From Glossina fuscipes (Eukaryota; Arthropoda; Insecta; Diptera; Glossinidae), in contig NW_023998459.1 of assembly GCF_014805625.2 (NCBI RefSeq), positions 3,401,289 to 3,465,288 of the forward strand: a stretch of 64,000 bases of DNA, in the 5' to 3' direction. This document shows, piece by piece, positions 12,891 to 24,065 of this stretch (position 1 is the stretch's first letter; every line of letters begins with the position of its first letter). Below the pieces are notes generated by a model. The model was not told the DNA's origin. It did no database searches and saw only the letters and a program-made list of their open reading frames with translations. Made by a program: the position numbers and the translations under genes.

Positions 12891-13069
12891 CTGCAACTGT
12901 TAGTAGTGCTCGCGCACTATGTCAGTAATAAGGGAACAGGTCATATTTTTTGAAACGTTTGTTGGCCTGGACCTTATATTGCATTAAAAAGAATGAATCA
13001 ACCTTTGCATGAAGTTGGCTTTATCTCTCCGTGGATTAGTCGAACATCGATTATTTTCGCGTTTTGTTT

Positions 13070-13335
13070 ACGAAATGGGTGTAATATCATTGACATGGGT
13101 GTACTTCTTGACTCAAAATTGATATTTAACTTAAATGTTGAGGCTTCGGTAAATTAAACAAACTCCTTACTCTTATGCGCTTTGAAAAGATGATCGAGGA
13201 AATTTGATGAACCTTATACAACAACACATTTGGTGACTTTACTTTTTCGGTCTATTCTTGAATATTTAAGTATAGTATGGACATCCCGTGCGAATCTCCT
13301 TGAACGCAACTTCTCACACACCGTACGAACTTAGA
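13070..13335 (+). pseudogene. Jockey/CR1-like RT C-terminal fragment
   Basis: Conceptual translation with frameshifts gives NIIDMGVLLDSKLIFNL, then TLLFRSILEYLSIVW. These match the DLGVLFD and KPILEYASVVW segments of the relic at 7.8-9.0 kb. Only about 90 residues remain. A solo LTR inserted about 50 bp downstream. Confidence 0.7.
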
Positions 13336-13384
13336 TTGGAGTTCATCAATAGTTTCAATATATGCCTTGTAAATGCATTTATAT

Positions 13385-13804
13385 TGTTATGAAACTTGCT
13401 TTAACTAAGATACAGTCCGTATCACTAGATAATTCGATCAAGAGAAATACACTTTAAAGTTCTTTTATTTTACTACTTTGTCTTTCACAACAGTAGGAGT
13501 ATATATTTCTTAACAGTAGAATTATTCACAATTTATTTTGGCCGTACTCTCAATCAAATGTTCTTGCCCGACTAACTCTCTCTTCCACAAATATTCTATT
13601 TATGTACATTTTTACAGGCATGTTGCTATACCTAAATTTACGGTTTTATTTCTAATCGCGGCCTGCTTTCCCTCTAATCGTTTTCATCGGCCTGCAGCTT
13701 CATGAGGCGTCTGCGAATGCTCATTTGGTTTTTCCTTCTTTGGGGAATTTATTATTACGAAAATTACTTAGCTGACATTAACTGGATTTGGGATTTTCGT
13801 AACA
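13385..13804. mobile_element. Solo LTR (gypsy-like), 420 bp, with ATAT target duplication
   Basis: The segment begins TGTTATGA and ends TTTCGTAACA, a 5-bp inverted terminal repeat TGTTA/TAACA. It is flanked by ATAT at 13381-13384 and 13805-13808. A second copy of about 440 bp with the same ends lies at 60276-60715. No internal retroviral-type genes are adjacent to either, so both are best read as solo LTRs left by LTR-LTR recombination. Orientation is not certain. Four-base AT-rich target duplications are typical of Ty3/gypsy integration. Confidence 0.85.
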
Positions 13805-13808
13805 ATAT

Positions 13809-16309
13809 ATTTTTTTTCATAGTCACTAGCATGGAAATTTTTCACAGAATATGATCGTTACATTGACTGTTATGTGTATATTGTCTACTATAATTGGATA
13901 AATAAACTGCATTTTTTATTATCTTATATATAAGTTATATATTAGTACTGCAAAATATTTATTTAAATAACCAAATCAAACTTAGAAAAAGTAAGTCCAT
14001 TGCTTTCTATAAATTTTTCAATACAGATCACTTTTTATATCAAAGCTCACATCTACGGCTGATTACTTAAATTTCCTTTCGCAAATTAATCGTTTTTATT
14101 GGGCCTCGAAATTTAAAAGAACATAGAGAATATACAATTTTTAAGTGCCAGTATCTTTAGTGTACCAATTTGGCTCCTAACAAACATTTGCACCGAATTT
14201 CAGTCAGTATCGCTTGTATAGTTGAAGCTGCTTTTTAATCCTTACGAGTCTATGTTACTGCTGGTTATACCGGGGAGATGAACTATGCTTTGATAAGAAG
14301 TATAGATGTGCCGAAACTCTCACCTCCCAGCGGTGATCCCCGGGCAACGGCTTCGGCCGGCTAAGAAGAGTTTAAGGTTTTGGGCTGCTAACTCGGCGAC
14401 GAGTTTCTGATAGATGGTGGAGGGGTTGGCTGGAAGAAGAGCTCTTACTCAATAGCTAGTTACTACCAAGGAAATACACTGAATGGTTTGAAGTACAATG
14501 AAGGTAGTAATCTAGCGAGTGCATGGTAGAGTGCATTAGACTAGTCTACCATGTTCAGTGCAATACCCGAGACCTATATATCTTGAAGAAAAGTAGTTCA
14601 TTGGTGTTAGCTACCAGGAAAGTATGGAGGATCCGAAGCAAGTACGGTTGTTTTTAACAAACGCCCAAAGTATGCCATAAGGCTTTGCAAAATAAACTGG
14701 GAGCCACGGGGGTCAGGAAGCTCGCTCACTAAGCCACGTATGCCTGCGGGTATATGATGGACTTGTTCTTAAGTCGTAACAAATAAATAAATTAATTACA
14801 CTATTTATGCTAAAGGAATTGACGGACGGCTTTCCCTCTGGCCGAATAAAAGAAAATGTCTGGTAAATGAATTAATACATGCAAAAAGGAATTGATGGAC
14901 GGCTTTCCCTTTGGCCGAATGAAAGAAAATGTCTGGTAAATTAATTAATACATGCAAGAATTTTTTTACTTTTGAACACATGTCATGAATGCCTGCGGGT
15001 AAAGGTGGTAATTGATCAACAAGCACAGTGGAAGCCTTATGGCGGAAGCAGTCAGTTGATCAATTGGTGAGTCCTGACTACTGGGTGCGGCACTTCGGGG
15101 AGTACTCGTGGTGGTTGTGGTTGGCGAGTTCCTAGCTAAAATGGAACAATGAGTGCAGCTAGGCCTCGCCATTCACCAGAGTGGGGTTTATTGTTCCATA
15201 CACAATAAACTGATCTGGACTCTGGTGCTGTTTAGGCCCCTACTCTGTGGGGATTGTTTGTACCTTAATATAGTTCATAAATGTATACATAAATGTTAAA
15301 CCTGTCATACTGTCTGCCACTTAACTAGAATGAATATTATCTTTTGTGAACTTCAAATTAATTTTTTTGTTTCATTCATCTCAACTTTTGCAGGAAGTTA
15401 ATTATTTTGTTTTCATTTTTGTTTCGACTCAGCTGTTTGCAAATTTTGTTTGCATATTATTTGGTTTTCAATTTACAGGTATTTTCTCTTATAAATGCAA
15501 CTAAACAACTAAACCTAATGCCAAACGTTAGCTCTTTTGCTTTCGCCTAATTTGACAAGCATGGGAGACCCCCCCGGTCTTTCCTTATAATTATTTATAT
15601 GGTTAAAAATGTTGTATCTTGATATGACGTTACATGTACCATGTGTTTATAAAGCAGGATGTCTTTGCTTTCAAGTGCACATGCTCACTGGCAGTCTCAC
15701 AAACAAACTATTATATATAATTCGTTTTTTACTCTTCATTAATATTAGCCCATTGGAGATTTCTAAATTTTATGTTCATCCATTGTTTCGACAATTTTTG
15801 GTGACAATTTTTTACTTATTTATTCCTAATTCAAGAATTCAATAGACAAGCCCTCTAAGGGCCAATTTAAGTGTATTGAAGCAAGTTTAAATAACCTTAG
15901 GACCATATAGTATCCAATGAGATTTTTCCAAAAAAATATAGACTATTACGAAAAAATTCGAAGTTTTCAAACGCAATGGTACAGAAGATGTAGAAGACAA
16001 TCCTACAATACAACTCAAAATTAAAATCATAAATCACAATTTATGTAACTAATTTCCTGCTTACACCTTACAAATTACATTTCGACTCCCCTGCTGTAAG
16101 CTAAGAAAATCAATATATCAAAGCAATGATATTACAGGCCGTGTCCCATGCTGGTAGCAATAACAAAAATAGGAAACCGTTTAGCCACTCTAAATGTTGC
16201 ACGTAACCCAGCCGTACAGACAAACTTTAATTAGCGCCATAGCTCATTAGCTCACACCTCATCCCATGATCATTCCGACAACAAGGTTAGGGACACCGGA
16301 TGATAAGTG
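13809..16309. other. Non-coding or repeat-like stretch
   Basis: Positions 14280-15240 are GC-richer and repeat-like. Minus-strand reading near 15170-14805 contains LPPLPAGIHDMC and a Thr/Ser/Pro-rich segment, possibly an ORF1 relic of a non-LTR element, but I cannot name it. The words ATGCCTGCGGGTA at about 14739 and 14989 are repeated. The rest is AT-rich without coding signal; 16140-16310 may be the 3' tail of the minus-strand RT relic next to it. Confidence 0.45.
14812..14957. repeat. 73-bp tandem duplication, two copies
   Basis: AAAGGAATTGA(C/T)GGACGGC begins at 14812 and again at 14885, with the units about 95% alike. The period is not a multiple of three, so if this was coding the duplication shifts the frame. 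Confidence 0.9.
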
Positions 16310-17656
16310 AATATCCTAGGTGGAAAAATACCGAAAAAGCTTAACTCGAAAGGCATTATTCGAGTGAGAAACTATACGTAGGTCCCTTTGCAGGTAATTC
16401 CAGCAACGCGTAACACGCACAACAAAGGACATCTCAAAACAAGTGCATCTAATTAAAGAGGCAGTGACTGTGGATTCTTAGTATAGGTATAGCATAAATT
16501 TATAGTTAGACCATCCTTAATAACACCATAAAAGAGCAGTAAGCTACGACATAGTGAGAAATGACCAAAAGTGCATCCCAAGAATTGCCTAAAATGTTCC
16601 CACATATCCGCCCAACCACGAATATTATAAACAAAACTTGTAATAGAGTTCAAAATATGAGAGAGAACATAAGCTGCGGTACCAGCTACCACTTCTAGGC
16701 CATAAATGGTCTTTGGCATCAAAAGAGCATAAGCTAGTCTGTGCATGACTAGTTGTGGTAGAAAAGTACTATTGGAATAAATTGAGCGCAATGAGTTACA
16801 ATGAGCTGCAACTTCTTCGATAGATGAACTCAGTATGTTTTTCAAAAGTGAGGTGATGAGCAATTATTATACCGAGACACATATATAGGTCAACACTCTT
16901 TATATCGGACTCACCAATGAGATATGTAATTGGGGGAATATTGATTCATATTACCAAAAAGCATGGAAATGGATTTCGACGGGTTTATGAGTAAAGCGTT
17001 AACATGAGACTATTGAAAAAGTTGTCCAAGGTTAAAATTGATACTCCACCAAAGGCCCATCGAGTCACCATCGTCAGTACTATATAGGAGAAATATATCA
17101 TCCGTGAATAAATAAGATTTGCAGACATTGATTCCTATCAATTCCGGCGGATCGTTAACAGACATCATGAAAAAAAGAGAGCTAAATACAGACAAACGAA
17201 GTTTCGAAAACTGAAATCTCTCAGTTAAATAAGAATAAATAAGCTCACAAGGCGATCCTCAACATCCAAAAAGGTTCGCTTTTTAATGCCAACAGAATTA
17301 AAAGTTGGCAATAAATTCAGACTTACTAGAGACGTCAAGAGGCCACAATTGACAACGGGTCTGAGGGCATCCCTTAAGTTTAGAAATAAGCTGGTGGTGC
17401 TGTCCTTACCAACAAAAGCGTTTTGAGAAAGTGAAATGAGACTCAGAACTACCAATCGAATATGGTCCGTGAGGAAATGTTCAACAAGTTTGGAGACAGC
17501 GATGTACGCAAAAATAAGCCTAATAAAAACAAGCAAAAATGTCATATTCTGCCCACCACTACGCTTTTCGTATTCTACTCCCCAAGTTCTTTTATTTGAT
17601 ACCCATATCGCTGGCGTTATCAAGAAGAAAGTAATCGCGCCGTCTACCATATTCAT
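16310..17656 (-). pseudogene. Non-LTR retrotransposon reverse transcriptase relic
   Basis: Read on the minus strand from 17656: a finger region (SQNAFVGKDSTTSLFLNLRD) like the QFAFxxGRSTTTAL stretch of non-LTR RTs. At 17195-17010 comes SVFSSLFFMMSVNDPPELIG and LFTDDIFLLYS, a YxDD variant. At 16863-16453 is a C-terminal region, HRLAYALLMPKTIYGLEVV and LLGCTFGHF. A final CEMSFVVRVTRCWNYL-like tail reaches about 16320. Several frameshifts and stops separate the parts. The clade is uncertain (jockey, I or LOA groups all have this layout). No endonuclease or ORF1 is seen upstream. Confidence 0.75.
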
Positions 17657-18183
17657 TTTAGATTTAACTCATAATCTATCTTCATTAGAGCCATGTGCAA
17701 AATAATTTTAAACGTAAATAAGCATAAAACCTCAAAAAAGTGAAATTAATAAAATTTAATTACTCGTAATTTTGTGTGGCCGATAAACATAACACTTAAA
17801 GACATAACGTAAAGAGTAGACTGTTTTGTACAATAAAAATGCAATATTTTAGCTTTCTAACTTTAATAATTTCCGAGTAACGAACAAAAATCCAAAATAT
17901 TTTGTTAAAAGCTCTGAATTGCGTTCAGCAGCTGCGCGCTCCTGCTCTAATCAATTTGTCCCAATACTAACCTGCGCGAAAAAACCTCCAATATTTCTAC
18001 CAAATTTTAAATCGACATCTTTATTTTTGTGGAAAGAAGAACACCAACAAAAAACACCACACACACACACACAAACAAACACGCATGGCTAAAGAAACTC
18101 AGAATTTCAAGCTGATTCAGAATATATATACTTTATAGGGTCTCTGAAGCTTAATTTTGGGTGCTACATACATTATGAAAAAG
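17657..18183. other. Spacer with (CA)n and a dispersed-repeat segment
   Basis: A CA-rich microsatellite lies at about 18055-18086. At 18113-18178, AGAATATATATACTTTATAG followed by a GGGTGCTACATACAT-like word resembles a segment widely repeated in fly genomes (recalled, unverified). It directly abuts the 3' boundary of the I-like element. Confidence 0.5.
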
Positions 18184-21100
18184 AAACATTAGTATATCCC
18201 CATCTTACAGTGGGAGCGTTAATAGAAGGGTAGTGCTGATGATGGTACTATAGATTTCCTTCTACAATTACATCTTTAACTTCTCTTCCAAAGTATCTTT
18301 GAAGATCCAACTTTTCCATGACATCATGCACAATTGGAGGTGCAGAAGGAGCATACTTCGCCGCTAGGTCAGCTTACTCATTTTGAAATAAACCGGTATG
18401 AAAAACAAAAATGTTGGTGTAATGATGTTCCTTAATTTGTTAATCCTTCGACTTCATCCCGATGTCGAGTGATTTCTTATAGCTTTTAATACAGGCGAAC
18501 TGTCAGTAATAATGTTTCGAGGTTTTGAGTTCGTTTTTATGGGAAACGTTCGCAGAGTGAAGGATAGCTCTGGCTTCGGTTGTGAAAGTTGAAGCACTTT
18601 CGTGAAATATGTGATTGAGAAGAACCTGTTCCGAGGCATCTACCTCAGCGGCTGGCAGACCGGAAGATTCTGAGCCAACTATGTGTAAAAGACTCTCCAG
18701 TACTTGGGTTTTTTCAGCAATTAGGTTACTAAAGACGTAACTTGGAGTATCTTCCTTCTTGTGCATAGACAGCGAGATGTCAAAAGGGCAGTCTTTAAAA
18801 ATCCATGGAGGTTTAACACTAAAAGAACGGGAAGTTTTTGAGGTAATGTTCAATTCCTTTGAGACGTACAAACAATAGTCGATGCAAATGGTGACTTTGG
18901 AATTGTCTTTGTAATAATAATTTTTCTCACATCTTCACTGAGAAGAGATTTGTATGAATTAAGAAGTTTGGGAACTAAATTTTGAACTCATAAAGTCTAT
19001 TTTTGAAGCTGGGAGACCATTTTCGATTATAACATTATTTATGGGCATCGTCCGAAAAGCATAGCAACTTGCTCAGAGGGCTTGATGATAGGCCGGTTTA
19101 AGAATGTTGATATTATATTTGCCAGGATCGCCATAAATTGTCAAAGCGTAGGCAATCCAGCTTAAAACAAACATTTTCGTAAGATAAGCTATATTGTTAA
19201 CGTGCGGATTGTATTTCATAGCAACATTTTGTATGAAACTCACCCTTGTTAAAATAGAATCTTTTAACCGAACATATTGTGCTTTGTTGGAACAAGTGCA
19301 TCCGCGAACATTAAGCATCTACACTTTTTGTAATGGTTGGTAAGTCATAATTATGCATAAGTCCTGCATCACATATCTGCTTTCGATAAATGTGCATTTT
19401 TATTTGATTTTTGTAGAGAAATTTTAGCACCCGACGAGTTTGCGCATGTGGGGATCTTTCGTGCAATAGATTCGAGTATGTTGATTGCCTTCGTGCTAAC
19501 ATCGTTTCTTATTAAAATGTACACATCGTCCGTGTAGAGACAATGTTCAACACTCGGTATACGTCAAACGATTTTGCTAACTTAATTGAAAACGATCTGA
19601 AAAAGCGTGACAGAAAGACGAAATACTTGTGAAAATGAATCAGAGAGATGATTGTTAATTCTAACTTTAAACCGCCGACTCGACATGAATGATTTGATGT
19701 AGTTGAATAGTTTGGGTCCAACGTTCCCTGATTTCTTAAGGTTTAAAATAACATGGAGATCAACTCCAGCAAATGCTTTTTCGAAATCAATTGAGAGAAT
19801 TATTATATGATCGCGTTCAGAAATTGCTTTGGTTGTAAAACAACCAATATGTAAAAGAGTGTCGGTACACCCTCTACTCCGCTTGCAACCACCTTGCTGT
19901 TTTGTAACCAAGTTCTTGGACTCAAGAAGTCAAGACAGTCTAGATAATAATAATCTTTTCCAATACTTTTGGGCAATAGCCCGATGCGATGGAGAGGAGA
20001 CTTTTTAGACTTTGGAGTTGGAACAACTGACATCAGTTTCCACATATAGGGTATGTGGCAAGTCAAAAAAGCCGTATGTAAGTCCAGTAGTTTCTTTTTA
20101 CTTGAATTAGACAGAGCACTGATCATTTGGTATGAGATGCGATCTAGACCAGGTATCCTCCTCTTCGATATGGAGAGAGGGCTTTTAAGTTCGAAGGTAC
20201 ATATACAATCTTCCAGGAACATGGCACATCTGTCACTAGCATTCGAAAGAAAAATTGGAGTACTTCTAGTTTCGTTGAAATCACTCGAGAAGTTGCTGTC
20301 AAAGGAGTGTTCGCATCACACTTTTCCAAAATAATTAGAAATCTTATTTGCGACAGCTAAAGTTCGATTGATAGTGCAGATGGCAGAAATTTTTTTCGAA
20401 TTTGACGTCCCACTGAGTTTGATGATTTTGTTCTTAACAGCTTTCGTTGATGTATTTTTGCTAATTCTTTTCGAAAAAAGTTCAAAGCTGAGTACCTTTG
20501 ATATATTCGTAATTCCTTCCTGACTAGACCATTAGCAAATGATAATGATCAGGCAATCATTTAAGGCGGTGCCATAAATACATTTTGGTTTTCTTCAATA
20601 ACGACAGCGTGTTGTTCCGCCAAGATAGCCCAGCTCGATTAATAAAAGGTGATGGGTTGATGATTAGAGAGATGATTAGACATAATAGAAGCGTCATGGT
20701 TGCAGTTCCCGTTAAATGATCCAATCCGCTGTATCTAGGAGGAATTGAGTCTGCTTTCCTGGAGTCACAGAGGACTTTGAAAGGTCAAGATCGTTTCTGA
20801 TTGGAAAGAAATCGCTATTATGTAGATCATCAGAAATAGACCAGGAAACCAAAGGAAGAAGTGGCGGAGAGCAACCTGTAAAATCAATATGCGGAAAAGT
20901 GTGATGAGTTGAAAAATGCGTTGGTCGTCGATCATTCAAAATACGGATATTGCTTTGAATGAAGGCCTCTTTTAAGACAGTACGACGACTGTTTTTCTCT
21001 CTTGAGCCCCAGATGGTTTTCCAGTTGCTAAGGTCGGTGCTTGTAATTAAAGGGGAGGAAAGTACGGAGAATAAATTATAAAGTTCTTGCTGACAAGCCG

Positions 21101-21430
21101 ACTGGGAAGGTGGAACATAGAGCAAAAGCGCTGTCAATTTTTTGTTTTAGGTTATTTGTATCACTGTGGCTTGTATGTTTGAGCCTGAATTAATGTGTTT
21201 GTGAGAGATATTGAAATTGAATATGAATTTTGATTAGCATTCATAAAGTATTCACTATATGATTGGGTGGAATAGGATTAAAAGACCTTCTATAATAGGT
21301 CTCTTGATATAAAAGTTGAATTCAAATCACTTATGAGTGTACGGAGTTCATCAAAATCATTAATAAGTCCCTTAATGCCCCATTGTAGAATTTTAAAAGC
21401 CTTATTTAATTGTAGTGACTTGAAAACCGA
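18184..21430 (-). pseudogene. I-clade retrotransposon ORF2 (endonuclease, RT, RNase H), mutated
   Basis: In minus-strand order: the endonuclease starts near 21425 (LQWGIKGLINDFDELRTLI). At 21137-20712 are LNDRRPTHFS, HIDFT and NSDFFPI; the last is normally SDHxPI, so the catalytic His is lost. The RT follows at 20230-19400 with PGLDRISYQMI, WKLMSVVPTPKSKK, LSIDFEKAFAGVDLH, LSVTLFQIVFN and an intact YTDD at 19536-19525. A thumb region lies around 19318-19073. The RNase H at 18871-18200 shares its sequence with the copy at 1-560. Homology to that copy stops near 18184, so the C-terminal finger and TAA tail are missing. Many frameshifts and stops make it inactive. Confidence 0.85.
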
Positions 21431-21873
21431 GCGATAGGTGGGTCATGTTGACGTTTCAGCGTCTCTGTCCAAAATGCCGCTATAAGGATTTTACGCGAAT
21501 AATTCATTCTTACCAGCAGAATAATTAGTTGGTTGCGTACATTTGAAGTATAACGAGCACAAGTGAATAATTTGAAATTGAAGGTTGATTGAAGAATGAA
21601 AGATTGGGTTCGTTACAACTTATAATTTGTTGAATGGAGGTGAGAGCTGATAATTGGTCTATTAGGCTTTAGGATAGGTGTTGTTGTTTTAATTTTTTCA
21701 ATATTGCTGTTGCTTTGATTTTTTCAATATTATCTTTGGCGGATGGTAAAACAGGTTTTTCGTTGGAAGGAATTTGAGTTAAAGGCTTATTAGGCTCGAT
21801 TTGCGAGGGCAGCGTCGGTATTATTTTTGTAAATTCTTTGGGTTCCAGTTGGATTTATTTCCCGGTACTTGCG
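21431..21873 (-). other. ORF1-ORF2 junction region of the I-like element
   Basis: This lies between the ORF1 relic and the first endonuclease motif of ORF2. I see no domain. It is assumed to be degenerate ORF1 tail and inter-ORF sequence. Confidence 0.5.
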
Positions 21874-22490
21874 TCACACTTTGCCCATGCTGCAGTAATT
21901 TTGTGTTTTGATTTTTAGAATTTCATTTGTATATAACGTGGGCATTGTTTTTTTTAACGCCGAAAGCTGCTCGTTGCAATTTAAGCAGAAACGCTGCGTA
22001 CAGCTTTCAGCATGTGGGGGAAGACCACACTTTGCACAAGTTCGACAACAACAGTTAGCATTTTTCCAACTTTTTTCAGCATGATCCAAGCGTCGGCAAT
22101 TTTTGCATCTCATGGGGTTTAGAATATAGAGTTCCGCTTTAATTTCATACGAAGCCACATGAACTATTTGCGTAAACCGATAGCGATTCAAGGTTACAAT
22201 TATCCTTCCTATAGGAGAGCGACTTTCTCCGTCGTCATTTAATTTATTGAATTTATAAACTTCAGTCTGCCTTGATTGCCCACTTCTTGAACTACTTCTT
22301 CTTCCGGTGCATGTTTTAAACATGGCGCATAAATTACGCCTTTAATTAAATTAGGTTTGTCAAGTAGCTTAGCGAAAAATGGACATAAATTTACAAGTGA
22401 TTTCGATTTTAAGATGTTTTCCGTAGCGCGCGAGCTCCCGAGGAAAAGTAAATTACCATTGCGTGGATTCGTGGTTGTGTCTATTTAAGT
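21874..22490 (-). pseudogene. I-clade retrotransposon ORF1 (gag-like, zinc knuckles), frameshifted
   Basis: The main frame (22323-21874) holds a Cys/His cluster: NPMRCKNCRRLDHAEK, a CAKCGLPPHAESC block and FCLNCN. These are retroviral-type zinc knuckles that bind element RNA. Upstream, in a different frame from about 22485, the sequence NGNLLFLGSSRATENILKS resembles the RNA-binding region that precedes the knuckles in I-type ORF1. A frameshift near 22290 separates the two. The N-terminal part of ORF1 is not recognisable beyond 22490. It precedes ORF2 on the same strand. Confidence 0.8.
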
Positions 22491-23224
22491 TGTAATGCTA
22501 CCTAGGGCTAGCGAAAGAACTGATTTGGGAAATAATCATTCTAGCATTCGTTGAGGAAATGACCACATATTTGTTGTCACTTGGAATGATTTTACTGATT
22601 GGTAATACCGGAAAATTCGCGTTTTTAACTTTTTTCTCTGCAGTGATTTGTCCGCTAATAGATAAAATATATTTGAGTTTTTATCTGGCGTCCCCGGAGC
22701 TGTTGTGCCTTTGTCTTGGCAGTTTATTATTTAGTAATTTGGGAAAAAAAACTACTCACTGGAAAAAGATTGACAACTACTAAATAATGAAAAATGTCAA
22801 TTGGCAATTGTATCAAATTTTTTTTTTTTTTTATATATTTAGTTTTTTTATTATATAGAGAAAACAAAAGCATACGCGGTATCCGCCATAACCAGTTTAG
22901 CAAAAACACTGAAAAGACACGCGCTACGATAGACACGACAAAACCGAAACTATGAAAAAATCGCAGACGGAAAGAAAACACGTACTACTCAGAACACAAG
23001 TCAACTACGAATGAAATAAATAAAGAATAAAAAACAAAAATAAACCAGAGATCAATATATAATATACACCAAAATTCAGCTAATACCTAAAATTCAGATG
23101 CTGGGACATATAATAATGAACGAATATGTGCTTACTTATATATTATTAACAGTAACAAACGAAAAAAATTGAGTACAAAGGAGCATTTTGATTTAATATA
23201 CCTGTATTTTGATAAGACTCAAAA
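22491..23224. other. Non-coding stretch
   Basis: It may include degenerate 5' sequence of the I-like element up to about 22560. The remainder is AT-rich with poly-T near 22820 and no coding signal. Confidence 0.5.
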
Positions 23225-23795
23225 ACGTTTCGCAGTTAGCTATGCAATATGATGCTTTTGATTTTATTAAAAGACACAACACACAGATCAAGTAAATGGT
23301 AATAATCGTTGAACATTTTAAACATTGTCCGAAACGTATTGAATAACTCATAATTGGTACGACATGGTGACAGCTGCAAGAGCACCAAGTGTTTTGAGAC
23401 TATTGGGGATGTGAATATCAACAAGGTTAATAAAACCGGCGAATAAATATCATGTTTTGTTAGCTTAAAGAGGAAGGTTACATCCAATATTTCACGTCTT
23501 TTTTCAAGGGTAGGAAAGTCAATCAGCTTCAATCTACGATTACACGTTGGGCATATATGTAGGACAGGATCATATCCCAAACTTCTCAAAGCAAACATGA
23601 AGAAGTTCTGTTGAACAGACTGCACGAGATCAACATGGCGTCTGTAACTAGGAAGCCAATTTACAGGCAAATATTCAAGAGTTGATTTAATTAAAGATGT
23701 ATACGATCTCTTAATCTATATAGCTTAATTGACTGAAACTTCTTTATGACTACCAAATTTGAGTTGTGAATCAAAAACCGAACGACAAATAGGTC
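23225..23795 (-). pseudogene. Jockey/CR1-like RT C-terminal fragment
   Basis: Minus-strand reading gives SVFDSQLKFGSHKEVS, then TSLIKSTLEYLPVNWLPSY, VDLVQSVQQNFFMFALRSLG and FPTLEKRREILDVTFLFKL. These parallel the C-terminal half of the relic at 7.8-9.0 kb (VDLIESVQKQF, ALRNLG, LPSLQKRR), so the two are of the same clade but not the same copy group. The main open frame is 23670-23236. Only the 3' end of the element remains. Confidence 0.8.
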
Positions 23796-23939
23796 AAAGG
23801 AAGGGAAAGAATTATTTTTCAGACCGAAACATAGTTAGGCACTCCTATTGCAGGAAACAATCTACTATCAACGTTCTAAAAGAATAACAATAAGATAAGA
23901 AAAAGTAAGAGCACTTACTTTCCACTTGGCTGTCACTGA

Positions 23940-24065
23940 ACAACTGATTGATTTTTGATAATTTTGAAATACCAATGGATTGATTTTTGCTCATTTTGAA
24001 ATAACAGTGGATTGAGTTTTGGTAATTTTGAAATACCAGTGGATTTATTTTTAATAATACTCAAA
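23940..24065. repeat. 32-bp tandem repeat, about 3.5 copies
   Basis: GATTGATTTTTG followed by an ATTTTGAAATA block recurs at 23946, 23978, 24010 and 24042 with an exact 32-bp period. Confidence 0.85.

Larger units (their letters stand above)
8976..13069. other. A/T-rich non-coding stretch with repeat-like segments
   Basis: Many A runs at 9290-10700. At about 11090-11510 there is sequence resembling a dispersed repeat common in flies (GAAAATGGGTCAGATCG, then CCGAAGGACGGGGAGTGTAT and CTGTC-rich words); this is from memory and not verified. No coding domain is seen up to about 13070. Palindromes and short repeats inside are listed separately. Confidence 0.5.
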
